Shown: positions 1 to 7,633, numbered from the stretch's first letter. The stretch: 10,713 nt of DNA from Bacteroidales bacterium (GCA_029932445.1 JAOZQB010000097.1:1-10713), one strand, 5' to 3'. Made by a program: numbers and translations. Notes: a model not told the origin generated them from the letters alone.

Positions 1-9
1 GGTTAAAAT

Positions 10-41
10 AAAAAAGACTCGATATTATTATATACCGAGTC
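10..41 (-). terminator. intrinsic terminator after the 683-aa gene
   Basis: Read on the minus strand, GACUCGGUAU (32-41) pairs with AUAUCGAGUC (16-25) as a 10-bp stem with one G.U pair and a six-base loop, followed by UUUUUU then AUUUU. It lies 26 bases after the stop codon. The stem is fully paired only in minus-strand RNA, fitting the direction of all genes here. Confidence 0.85.
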
Positions 42-67
42 ATTTCTTAATGCATGTATTGTAAGTT

Positions 68-2119
68 TTAATTTAAATTTTCCCACGCGCTGCCTGTCCA
101 AACTTTTAATTTATTATCATTGGTATCGTAATAAATACTTCCTGATTGAGGGCTTGCAGGAGCTGTTGACAAAGCCGGCGCATTAATCAATTCACTTGCA
201 TTTAAAGTTCCTCCGGATAAAGTACCGGTTCCCAGGTCTAAATTATCGTTTGCAATATCCGGACTGATAGTATTTGTATTATCATTTCTTTGCCAGAATT
301 TGGCTCCGCCGTTAGCAATAATAATAGCATCTATATCCCATTTATCAGCAAGATTGTTTCTTAAATTTTCTCGTTCGGTATCTGAAACAGCTTGTGAATA
401 AGCCATTATTTCAGCTATATCTCCGTTCCAATAACCGACAGAAGTATAATCTCCGCAACCTAACTTAAGATTTCCCGGTCCGTCTGTAATATCATTAACT
501 ACTGCATTTCCTGTTGTTTGTAAGGCACCGTTAATATATAATTGAAAAGGTTCTCCGGGTTTCCAAACATATTCAACAATTTGAAATTTATTTAAGCCCA
601 TTGCCATAACCGTTCCTGTATAACTTCCCCAATCTAAATCTTCAAATAAAAAATTATCTTTATTCCCGAAAGCAAATTCTCGCCCATCCGGTGATGTTTG
701 GTATTTGGACAAAATAGCCATCCTTTTTGTATCGGAAGGTTTTACCACGGCAATAATTGTAAATCCTCTTGTATTATCGTGCAGTTCTACATCTCCTGCA
801 GACATCACATCATCAATTCCGTCGAAATAAACAACATTTTTACCGTTTTGAACACTTGTTTTTAAAACAGGAGCATTAACAGCCGTAAAATCATTCCCGT
901 TTCCGGATAAATCACTCCAAGAAGCTAAGGAACTGCCGTCGGTACCGGAAAGTTGAGAAGCATCCAGCCAACAATTTAAATAACTTATATCATCAGGTAA
1001 TTTTTTTATAGACACGTTTTTTTCACGAACAATTTTAATTTTATTATTTATTTTTTGAATTTCCATATAACCTTTCGGACCTATAGCACGAAAATCAGGA
1101 AGATCGTCTATCGTATTTCCGTTAGGATTTATATAACATAAATTTGATCCTGTATTAAAGAACATTCGTTTGTTGCCGTCAGGAGCATTTGCTATACTTG
1201 CAGATAGTGTTATTGTAATATCACCACCATCGGTATTTGCCGTTAAAAAGTCAAAGCCCCAAAAATCGGTAGCGTCATAATCTGTTGTAGTATTTACAAC
1301 TTTTGGAATTGCACTTCTGCTGTCTTGAATTTTAAGCCATTCCGTTGCATTGTCAGATTTTACATATAAACCTTTCCCTATATTATATATTGATGCAGGA
1401 GAAGCTCCGTCAATATTTTGCCCGGAAGTCGTTTGTAAATTAATAACTCCGTTTCCGGCTTCTTTATATAATCGAAGAAACCAACCTTCATTTTGTGTGT
1501 CGGCATCCGGTATTGTAATTGTAGTAGTTGAAGATGCTGCCGTAATATAATAAATTCGGTTTAATTCGGTAATTGTTGCGCTGCCGGAAGAAGCATCTAA
1601 ATGTACAATAGTATCCAAAAAAATTGATCCTAAATCGAAACGTCCGGCAACACCCAACCAACGTGTATCCCCTGTGTCGTTAGTAGAAAGAACATATTGA
1701 TTATTATCAGTATTAGCAGCACCGTTTGCTTCGTATCTGTAAAAAGTTCCGGTTGAAGCAACAAAACATAAATCGTTATCACTGCCTGATGCAGCTTCAG
1801 CTGAAGCAACATCAGCATATTGACTTATCTTACTTCCCAAATATTCCCATCCGGAACCATTGTAAAAATAAAATCCTGAAATACCGTCGGTTTGGTAAAC
1901 CAGTAAACTTGCAGCAGGTGCAGAAATTGCGTTTTTTTGAGCTTCGGTAACACGAGGTAATAAAAAACCTTGGGTACCTGCAGCACTTTTTACATCAAGA
2001 ATTGCAGAGGCATCGGCATCGGTTCCGTCATCATTTACGGCTATTCCTTGTGAAAAAGAAACAGTAGCTTGTAACATTATTATTAACAAGAAAACAAGGG
2101 TTAATTTTATATTTTTCAT
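68..2119 (-). CDS. exported protein with tail-fibre-like segments and a LamG/concanavalin-like domain
   Basis: A 683-aa protein with a signal peptide (MKNIKLTLVFLLIIML, ending SFS|Q). Residues about 24-95 (DASAILDVKS, GFLLPRVTEAQKNAI, LLVYQTDG, YFYNGSGWEYL) match the front end of the phage-tail-fibre-like surface proteins common in Bacteroidota. Residues about 97-160 hold VASTGTFYRYE and a NDTGDTRWLGVAGRF segment of the same kind. Two degenerate beta modules of about 100 residues follow (165-265 and 272-366). Residues about 381-600 form a LamG-like lectin fold (CWLDASQLSG, SWSDLSGNGNDF, VYFDGIDD, LYINGAL, YWNGDIAEIMAYSQAVSDTERE). The C-terminus (YYDTNDNKLKVWTGSAWENLN) repeats the front-end motif. 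No T9SS sorting domain or lipobox was found, so how it crosses the outer membrane is unclear. It sits 29 bases after a T9SS cargo gene and is followed by a terminator. A glycan-binding or adhesive role is inferred from the fold. Confidence 0.85.
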   Translation of the reverse strand: MKNIKLTLVFLLIIMLQATVSFSQGIAVNDDGTDADASAILDVKSAAGTQGFLLPRVTEAQKNAISAPAASLLVYQTDGISGFYFYNGSGWEYLGSKISQYADVASAEAASGSDNDLCFVASTGTFYRYEANGAANTDNNQYVLSTNDTGDTRWLGVAGRFDLGSIFLDTIVHLDASSGSATITELNRIYYITAASSTTTITIPDADTQNEGWFLRLYKEAGNGVINLQTTSGQNIDGASPASIYNIGKGLYVKSDNATEWLKIQDSRSAIPKVVNTTTDYDATDFWGFDFLTANTDGGDITITLSASIANAPDGNKRMFFNTGSNLCYINPNGNTIDDLPDFRAIGPKGYMEIQKINNKIKIVREKNVSIKKLPDDISYLNCWLDASQLSGTDGSSLASWSDLSGNGNDFTAVNAPVLKTSVQNGKNVVYFDGIDDVMSAGDVELHDNTRGFTIIAVVKPSDTKRMAILSKYQTSPDGREFAFGNKDNFLFEDLDWGSYTGTVMAMGLNKFQIVEYVWKPGEPFQLYINGALQTTGNAVVNDITDGPGNLKLGCGDYTSVGYWNGDIAEIMAYSQAVSDTERENLRNNLADKWDIDAIIIANGGAKFWQRNDNTNTISPDIANDNLDLGTGTLSGGTLNASELINAPALSTAPASPQSGSIYYDTNDNKLKVWTGSAWENLN
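1022..1627 (-). repeat. two degenerate ~100-residue beta modules within the 683-aa protein
   Basis: Residues 165-265 and 272-366 share a pattern at an offset of about 100: an ITIT-type strand (201 and 301), GQNID against GNTID (233 and 334), then an I-G-x-K-G-like turn before a tyrosine strand (about 248 and 348). Identity is low and the match was made by eye, so common origin is likely but not proven. Such repeats are usual in shafts of fibre-like proteins. Confidence 0.45.
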
Positions 2120-2148
2120 AACTTAATTATTTAATAAGGTTTTTTAAT

Positions 2149-4026
2149 TTATTTATTTAATATAATTCGGTTTCGATACGTATTTCCGTCAGATAATTTT
2201 ATTTCGAGAAAATACACACCGTTTGAAAATTGTGATAAATCAATTTTATTTACGGACTTTGCCTGAGTATTTAAATAACAAACTTTACCGTTTGCAGAAT
2301 GTATTTTAATCGATTCAAATTCGGTATTTGAATGATTTGCAAATTTTATAAATTGACTTGTCGGATTCGGATAAACCGTAATGTTGTTCGACAAATTATC
2401 GGTAACTCCTGAAGTTTGAGATTGAAAAGTCAAATAAAAGCGTTCGTTATCATATTCGCCCGAATGATGAAATTGATAACATTCCTCGGTATTCAAATTA
2501 ACATATGATACTGTTTCATTATCAACTAAATACACATCATATCTGTCAAAATTATAATCTTTTAAATTAATTGAATAATCTCCTTCCTGAGCAAAAATTC
2601 CTAATTGAATAATTGTATTCGGTTTAATTTCAGGCAATGAATTAATGGCTGTCTTTTTAAGGTCTGTTCCGATTATATATATTTGCGGAAAATTTTCGTT
2701 AGCAGGAAATAATTTTCGTGCATCAAAATTCGGGTCGAAACCGAAAGTTGAATTTTCAATAATACGAGCTATCGTTTCATCTGATTTGCTTCCCGATATT
2801 TGAACTTTTAAAAAATCATTAAGCGGTGATTTGTAAAATTCCTGAACTGCATGCGTACGATAACTTTTATTTAAAATCAAGTTTACGTTATCCGTATTTG
2901 TTTTAATAAAGAAACCTTGTCCGACGGGAATTTTCCCGTTTGCATCTCCCGTACCGATACCGTATGTACCGCCTGAAGAAGGCACATAATATCTGTAATT
3001 AGCTTGAGAGCCGGAACCGTCATCATCATCAAAATAATAAATTGCATCTTCGGCACCCGCCGGGACAGCACCGCCGGAAACAGCAGCATCCCAATCTAAC
3101 ACTGAAGTATAGGGATTTCCTATCATATTCCAACCTTGAAAATCAAGATCTCCCGAATTATACATATATAAAGTTACCGTATAATCATCAACATTTATTT
3201 TACCCTGAAAAGGAATTGTTGTTTCATAATAATAGTAAGCATAGCCGTGTGCATTCAATAAGTTTGTACCGGTATATCCTTGCCAAGGATTATAATCACC
3301 TGTTCCGGCCCAATCCATTGAAGCATCCCACCACATAAAATTATTTGTATTAAATAAGCTTAATGGTGCACCGTCAATGGGAGAAGAAATATAATGCCAA
3401 CATGTTCCCGTCAAATAACGATTTACAGTAGCATCAACATTCGATGTATAAGAAATTAAAGATCCGTCACCCGACAAACTTGATTCGACAGAAATACCGT
3501 CAACTCCTGCATTATTTGACAATGTACTTTGAACCGTTAAAGCTTTGTTTTCGGGAATGCTTAAAATGTTTCCCGTATTATTAACCGTTAAGTTATTGCA
3601 AACAGTCGGTGTTGTTGCATCACCTGTTACAGATTTAGTACCGTTCCCGTTAATCACTAAATTTCCGTAAGCCCAATTTTTAATATTTTGATCAGTTCCG
3701 TCATAAACTACGGTACTTGCAGAATTAATACTTACGGAAGCTGCGGAAAATATACCTGAGCTTAAGTGCAATTCGGAACCGGCATTCAAATTTAATTGCC
3801 CGCTTGTTGTTACATTTGTTCCGTCAATTTTAAGTGTTCCTGATGTACCGTTTCCCACAGATATATTTCCCGGTATTTTGAAATATGTGCCCGTTGAAAC
3901 AATTACATTTCTTGCGTCAGAAATTTTTATTGCTGTTTGAGCATTTCCGTGTGAAAAAATAAACATCAGTACAAAAAATACTGCAAAACCGAACGGATTT
4001 TTTTTCAATTGTTTTAATGTTTCCAT
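2149..4026 (-). CDS. exported surface protein with T9SS type A sorting domain (shorter paralogue)
   Basis: A 625-aa protein of unknown function, paralogous to the product just upstream. The start at 4026 (METLKQLKKNPFG) is chosen because it gives a compact signal peptide ending GNA|Q and a leader matching the paralogue; an in-frame ATG at 4056 would add ten residues and is the alternative. The mature protein opens almost directly with the beta-rich repetitive part (about 33-150) and lacks the roughly 49-residue N-terminal segment of its relative. The conserved block (about 202-393) has CWHYISSPID, GWNMIGNPYTSVLDWD, NYRYYVPS and GKIPVGQGFFIKT. The T9SS sorting domain spans about 540-625 (VYPNPTSQFIKF, NGVYFLEIK, final RIILNK). 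Cys143, Cys209 and Cys583 match cysteines of the paralogue. The following gene begins 29 bases later and is probably co-transcribed. Export by the T9SS is well supported; the function is unknown. Confidence 0.9.
   Translation of the reverse strand: METLKQLKKNPFGFAVFFVLMFIFSHGNAQTAIKISDARNVIVSTGTYFKIPGNISVGNGTSGTLKIDGTNVTTSGQLNLNAGSELHLSSGIFSAASVSINSASTVVYDGTDQNIKNWAYGNLVINGNGTKSVTGDATTPTVCNNLTVNNTGNILSIPENKALTVQSTLSNNAGVDGISVESSLSGDGSLISYTSNVDATVNRYLTGTCWHYISSPIDGAPLSLFNTNNFMWWDASMDWAGTGDYNPWQGYTGTNLLNAHGYAYYYYETTIPFQGKINVDDYTVTLYMYNSGDLDFQGWNMIGNPYTSVLDWDAAVSGGAVPAGAEDAIYYFDDDDGSGSQANYRYYVPSSGGTYGIGTGDANGKIPVGQGFFIKTNTDNVNLILNKSYRTHAVQEFYKSPLNDFLKVQISGSKSDETIARIIENSTFGFDPNFDARKLFPANENFPQIYIIGTDLKKTAINSLPEIKPNTIIQLGIFAQEGDYSINLKDYNFDRYDVYLVDNETVSYVNLNTEECYQFHHSGEYDNERFYLTFQSQTSGVTDNLSNNITVYPNPTSQFIKFANHSNTEFESIKIHSANGKVCYLNTQAKSVNKIDLSQFSNGVYFLEIKLSDGNTYRNRIILNK
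2848..3702 (-). repeat. paralogous block, copy 2
   Basis: Encodes residues 109-393 of the 625-aa protein and matches 4964-5815. It is three bases longer, owing to one extra Asp codon in the acidic run before GSGSQ. Outside this core the two proteins still align at lower identity on both sides, including the sorting domains. Confidence 0.85.
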
Positions 4027-4078
4027 CTTTCCAGTTTTTTGTTTTAAATAATTCAATTTTCAGTTTCAAAACTTTCTT

Positions 4079-4086
4079 CAAAATTA
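4079..4086 (-). promoter_or_regulatory. putative -7 box (TAATTTTG) for the 625-aa surface protein gene
   Basis: Minus-strand TAATTTTG fits TAnnTTTG. From it to the ATG at 4026 is 53 bases, exactly the distance seen for the paralogue upstream. TAGGTTTT (4115-4122) and GTTC (4095-4098) stand 16 bases apart, the same spacing as in the other upstream region. No good -33 TTTG at standard spacing. It supports 4026 rather than 4056 as the start. Confidence 0.45.
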
Positions 4087-4142
4087 CAAACACAGAACGC
4101 TTCTTGATAAGGGTAAAACCTACTAAATAAAAGATATCGTTT

Positions 4143-4170
4143 AAAAAGGGTAATTATACCCGGTTTTTTT
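4143..4170. promoter_or_regulatory. inverted repeat flanked by A/T runs: weak terminator or operator
   Basis: GGGTA (4148-4152), four bases, then TACCC (4157-4161) form a 5+4+5 inverted repeat. On the minus strand it is followed by five T's, and on the plus strand by GG and seven T's, so it could act as a small terminator in either direction. The half-site AAGGGTAA (4146-4153) also occurs directly repeated at 4109-4116, 37 bases away and just beyond the putative promoter. A protein-binding role is therefore an alternative. There is no gene on the plus strand that needs ending here. Confidence 0.35.
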
Positions 4171-4195
4171 ATTTCACTATTATTCAATATATTAA

Positions 4196-4222
4196 AACAG
4201 GAATGCAGAATGCATCCCTGTT
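4196..4222 (-). terminator. intrinsic terminator after the 673-aa gene
   Basis: On the minus strand a 12-bp stem (outer AACAGG/CCUGUU, one G.U pair, then AUGCA/UGCAU) closes a three-base loop. It is followed by UUUUAAUAU, the first two U's being shared with the stem base. The U-run is short, so efficiency may be moderate. It lies 39 bases after the stop codon at 4262 and separates the two paralogues into distinct transcription units. Confidence 0.72.
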
Positions 4223-4261
4223 ATGATTAACTAAAAATTGATTAAATTATGAAAAGCAAAA

Positions 4262-6283
4262 TTATTTTCTGATAATAAATTTTCGTATTACGGTATTAGT
4301 ATCATTTTGAATTTTTACAAACCAAATACCGCTTTTAAAATTTTTCAGATTAATATTTGTTACACGATTTTTAATATCAGACTGATAACAAATTTTTCCG
4401 GTAATTGATATTATTTGAATTTTTCCGTTATTAAACTGATTTTCGTTTAATTCAATATTGATAAAATCTTTTGCAGGGTTCGGAAAAACAATCAGTCCGT
4501 CTTCAATTGCATTTTCGATATTTGATGTCGTTTTGTTAAAGACTATTGAAAATCTGTCATTAACTTCTCCGCCGGAATGTTTAAAAACGTAATTTTTCTC
4601 TTTATTTAAATCAAGATAAAGATCAAGATAACTGTCGTACAAATATAATTCGGGAGAAGAAATTGTCAGGTCTTCGACATTTAATGTATAATTACCGGCA
4701 ACAGCTTTAAAACCGAGCTTTAACGCATCATTTTCACTGACTTCGGGAACAGAATTTATGGCAATTCTTCGATTATCAGGAGTGTAACTGTATATTTGAA
4801 GAATTGTTTCATCTCCTTCTGAAAGTTTTACTGCATCATATTGTTCATCATAATTTAATGATGCTTCCGACACTGTCCTGAAAATCATTTCATCGCTTTT
4901 ATTATTACCGGTTATCTTAATTTTCAAAATTTCAGAAGTTTTATTTTTATAAAATACTTGTGCATTATGAGATCGATATAATTTATTAAGATTAATCGTT
5001 AAATTATCGGTATTTGTTTTAACAAAGAACGCTTGTCCTAAAGGAATTTTCCCCGTTGCATCAGCTGTTCCTACTCCGTATGTTCCGCCTGTTGAAGGAA
5101 CATAATATCTGTAATTACTTTGTGATCCGGTGCCGTCGTCATCAAAAAAATATATTGCATTTTCAACCCCTGAAGGAACAGACCCGTCAGAAACTAAAAC
5201 ATCCCAATCTAAAACTGAAGTGTAAGGATTTCCTATTAAATTCCATCCTTGATTATCTGCATTCCCGGTTGCACTTTTGTGCAATGTTACAGTATAGTCA
5301 CCGACATTCATACTCCCTTGATATTTAATTGTATCTTCAGCACTGTAAAAAGCGTAACCCGTTCCGTTTTCGAGATTTGTATTACCGAATGTTTTCCACG
5401 GATTATAATCTCCTGTTCCTGTCCATTCCATTGAAGCATCCCACCATAATAAATTATTTGTATTAAATAAACTTGCAGGAGCCGCATCAATGGGTGATGC
5501 AATATAATGCCAGCAATCTCCTGAAATATACCTTTCTACAGTTGCATTAATACCGGAAGTATTACAAATTAATGATCCGTCTCCCGCGGAATTCGACTGC
5601 AATATTATTCCGTTTAATCCTGCAGAATTTGTTACAGATCCGGTAACGGTTAATGCTTTGCCGACAGGAATTTCAAGACTGTTACCTGTATTATTAATTG
5701 TAAGATTATTACATACAGTCGGAGTAACAGCATCTCCTGTAATTTGCATCATTCCCGTACCGCTTAAAATTAAATTCCCGTAATTCCAATTTTTTATTGA
5801 CAAATCTGTTCCCAAATATGTTACAGTGCTGCCGGGATCAATTGAAGTACCGGAACAAGTAATATTGCATCCTGTAATTGTTAATGCAGAGCCGTTATTT
5901 AAAATTAAATTTCCGACAATATTTAAAGTTCCGGATTCTCCGTTTAAAGAACCGGAGACTCCTTGCCCTATTGTAACATTACCGACAACGGTTATATTAC
6001 CTCCGGTTTTCAGAAATAAATTTGCACCGTCTTTAATTGTTATAGATTTACAAGAATCTTCGACTTCATCAACATTCGGATAATAGCTACATGAAGATTC
6101 TATTACTACATCCGTATTTTTATCGGGGACAATATTATCTGTCCAATTTCCGTTAGTTTTCCAATCATCATTAACAGTTCCTGTCCATGAACGTGTTTGT
6201 GCATTTAAATTTAAACTGATAAAAAACAATATAAAAAGGGTCAGACTGTTTTTTAAATTGAAAGTGTAAAGTAGATTTTTCAT
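4262..6283 (-). CDS. exported surface protein with T9SS type A sorting domain (longer paralogue)
   Basis: A 673-aa protein of unknown function that is predicted to be exported and then moved across the outer membrane by the T9SS. The start at 6283 (MKNLLYTFNLKNS) gives a standard signal peptide ending LNA|Q; an ATG 30 codons upstream would bury that peptide and precede the likely promoter. Residues about 30-80 hold an N-terminal segment of the type RSWTG..NDDW...GNW..NIVPD..TDVVI, common at the front of Bacteroidota surface proteins. Residues about 81-200 are repetitive, Asn/Gly-rich and probably beta-helical. Residues about 250-440 form a conserved block with CWHYIASPID, GWNLIGNPYTSVLDWD, NYRYYVPS and GKIPLGQAFFVKT. 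The C-terminal sorting domain covers about 590-673 (VFPNPAKDFINI, then SGIWFVKI and a basic end RKFIIRK). The next gene is its paralogue. T9SS export is well supported; no enzymatic motif was found, so an adhesive or structural role is only a guess. Confidence 0.9.
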   Translation of the reverse strand: MKNLLYTFNLKNSLTLFILFFISLNLNAQTRSWTGTVNDDWKTNGNWTDNIVPDKNTDVVIESSCSYYPNVDEVEDSCKSITIKDGANLFLKTGGNITVVGNVTIGQGVSGSLNGESGTLNIVGNLILNNGSALTITGCNITCSGTSIDPGSTVTYLGTDLSIKNWNYGNLILSGTGMMQITGDAVTPTVCNNLTINNTGNSLEIPVGKALTVTGSVTNSAGLNGIILQSNSAGDGSLICNTSGINATVERYISGDCWHYIASPIDAAPASLFNTNNLLWWDASMEWTGTGDYNPWKTFGNTNLENGTGYAFYSAEDTIKYQGSMNVGDYTVTLHKSATGNADNQGWNLIGNPYTSVLDWDVLVSDGSVPSGVENAIYFFDDDGTGSQSNYRYYVPSTGGTYGVGTADATGKIPLGQAFFVKTNTDNLTINLNKLYRSHNAQVFYKNKTSEILKIKITGNNKSDEMIFRTVSEASLNYDEQYDAVKLSEGDETILQIYSYTPDNRRIAINSVPEVSENDALKLGFKAVAGNYTLNVEDLTISSPELYLYDSYLDLYLDLNKEKNYVFKHSGGEVNDRFSIVFNKTTSNIENAIEDGLIVFPNPAKDFINIELNENQFNNGKIQIISITGKICYQSDIKNRVTNINLKNFKSGIWFVKIQNDTNTVIRKFIIRK
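4964..5815 (-). repeat. paralogous block, copy 1
   Basis: Encodes residues 157-440 of the 673-aa protein and pairs with 2848-3702 in the next gene. The copies align without gaps at a 48-residue offset until one extra Asp codon in copy 2 (DDDD against DDD), after which the offset is 47. DNA identity is patchy: runs of 17-20 identical bases, such as around the NTNN and YRYYVPS codons, separated by third-position changes. This indicates an old duplication rather than a recent one. Confidence 0.85.
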
Positions 6284-6335
6284 GACTTCAAAATTTAAGT
6301 TAATATTAAGTTTTTTATGTTTCTGTTTTACACTA

Positions 6336-6343
6336 CAAATATA
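6336..6343 (-). promoter_or_regulatory. putative Bacteroidota -7 box (TATATTTG) for the 673-aa surface protein gene
   Basis: Minus-strand TATATTTG matches the -7 consensus TAnnTTTG exactly. It lies after the upstream terminator, 53 bases from its last base to the A of the ATG at 6283, giving a leader of about 46 bases. No convincing TTTG -33 element is present at normal spacing; a GTTC (6354-6357) and a TAGGTTTT (6374-6381) lie upstream. The same elements recur before the paralogous gene. It also argues against an upstream ATG at 6373, which would lie outside the transcript. Confidence 0.5.
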
Positions 6344-6435
6344 GATGTTGAATGAACTGTTTTTCAGAGCCAAAAAACCTATTTAAAATCTTACCGAGAA
6401 TTGCGTATTATTACTTATACCGAAAAAAAGTTATT

Positions 6436-6465
6436 AAAAAACGAGGATGAATAAATTCACCCTCG
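6436..6465 (-). terminator. intrinsic terminator after the kinase gene
   Basis: Read on the minus strand, the RNA forms a 10-bp stem (outer CGAGG/CCUCG clamp at 6461-6465 and 6442-6446, one G.U pair, then UGAA/UUCA) with a four-base loop, followed by six U's (A-run 6436-6441). It lies 58 bases after the kinase stop codon and before the next promoter. The G.U pair would be an A.C mismatch on the other strand, so the hairpin is best on the minus strand. Confidence 0.85.
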
Positions 6466-6523
6466 CAAAACTAAACTTGAATTATAAAAAATGTTTTGTG
6501 CAGCGTTTAGTTATTTATGTTAT

Positions 6524-7609
6524 TTATTTTTCAATAAATTTTTTAAACGAAAGAGTCACTGAAAAAAAAGTATTCGGGATACTGTCAACTTCAAAATCAA
6601 CACCGTAAATTTCCATTATCAGTTTAATTATCGAAAGACCGATTCCCGAACCGTTTTGAGCATATTGTTTTTTATTCATCTGATTAAAGTCATTAATCCT
6701 CATAATTTTTTCTTTTGAAAGCCCTGACCCTTCGTTCTTCACATTTATAATAAAAGTGTTGTTTTCAATGTATGAATTTATAAAAATTTTATGCCCGAGA
6801 TGTGAAAATTTTACGGCATTATCAATTAATTCCCGAATCAATAATTCTAAAAAATAATCTTTAATTTTTAAATCAACCGGGGAAGTCGATAATTCAAAAT
6901 CCGTTTTTCTGTTTTTATATTCATCAGAAGCTACAATTTTATTAATTATTGTATCAGTATCAATATAATCACAATCTCTTAATTTTTTTATTCCTGTTAT
7001 GTTGACCGAATCCATTTTTAATTCAGAATAATACAAATATCTTTTCACTAATTTATCGAGTCTTACACCACTGGTATAAATATTATCAGCAATTTTTTTA
7101 ATACTTTCTGTTGAAAGTTCATTGGTTCTGATTCTTAAATAATCTGAAAAGCCCAAAATACCGTTTAGCGGCGTGTTTAATTCATGGTATAATACATTGG
7201 TAATATTAGTTTTAACATCATCATATCTTTTAGCGAATTTGGAATATTTATCTAATTTATTTTCAGTAGCTTGAATTAATTCATCGGGATTAAGCGGTTT
7301 TTTCAAATAATCTTCAGCCCCTAAATTCATTCCTTTTCTGATATCATTATCCGAAGATAATGCTGAAATAAATATTACCGGTATTTGTTCTGTCATTGTA
7401 TTAATTTTCAATTCATTATACATTTTATAACCGTCTAAAACAGGCATCATAATATCCGAAATGATAATATCAGGAAGGTTATTTGTAGCTTTAATATAAC
7501 CCTCCAAACCGTTTCCGGCTTCAATTACATTAAAATTTTCCATTTTAAAAATATCGGAAATTTCATTTCTGATATCGTTATTATCTTCAACTACAAGTAT
7601 TGTTTTCAT
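6524..7609 (-). CDS. soluble hybrid receiver-histidine kinase
   Basis: A 361-aa cytoplasmic signalling protein with no signal peptide or membrane segment. The N-terminal receiver domain (about 2-120) has the acidic pair E8/D9, the phospho-acceptor D52 in ISDIMMPVLDGY, the switch residue S82 and K104 followed by Pro. A HisKA dimerisation domain (about 130-198) carries the H-box HELNTPLNGILGFSDYL with H142. A HATPase_c domain (about 245-356) has the N-box ELIDNAVKFS (N264), a G1-type NEGSG and a G2 box NGSGIGLSI. All catalytic motifs are present, so it should autophosphorylate. In G1 the usual Asp is Asn (N292), a change also found in other active kinases. The receiver sits at the N-terminus, so another kinase or phosphotransfer protein may tune it; its own output regulator is not in the window. 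It lies 24 bases after the PorE-like gene and ends the operon, with a terminator 58 bases on. Its link to T9SS or surface functions is inferred from position only. Confidence 0.92.
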   Translation of the reverse strand: MKTILVVEDNNDIRNEISDIFKMENFNVIEAGNGLEGYIKATNNLPDIIISDIMMPVLDGYKMYNELKINTMTEQIPVIFISALSSDNDIRKGMNLGAEDYLKKPLNPDELIQATENKLDKYSKFAKRYDDVKTNITNVLYHELNTPLNGILGFSDYLRIRTNELSTESIKKIADNIYTSGVRLDKLVKRYLYYSELKMDSVNITGIKKLRDCDYIDTDTIINKIVASDEYKNRKTDFELSTSPVDLKIKDYFLELLIRELIDNAVKFSHLGHKIFINSYIENNTFIINVKNEGSGLSKEKIMRINDFNQMNKKQYAQNGSGIGLSIIKLIMEIYGVDFEVDSIPNTFFSVTLSFKKFIEK

Positions 7610-7633
7610 AATTTTCTTTTTAAAAAAATTTAA

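Noticed and set aside
68..2119. Prophage remnant, suggested by the tail-fibre-like motifs
   Set aside because: No other phage gene is near; the protein has a signal peptide, and such motifs are common in chromosomal surface proteins of Bacteroidota.
1350..5434. Open frames on the plus strand (for example near 1350-1550, 3042-3338, 5056-5434)
   Set aside because: They lie wholly antisense to well-supported genes, and their products show no recognisable domains, signal peptides or likely start sites.
2848..5815. Paralogous blocks as a mobile element
   Set aside because: No transposase or target-site duplication was seen, and the copies are whole genes diverged at many third positions, which fits ordinary gene duplication.
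6284..6373. ATG at 6373 as start of the 673-aa gene
   Set aside because: It adds 30 residues before a good signal peptide and lies upstream of the likely -7 box at 6336-6343.
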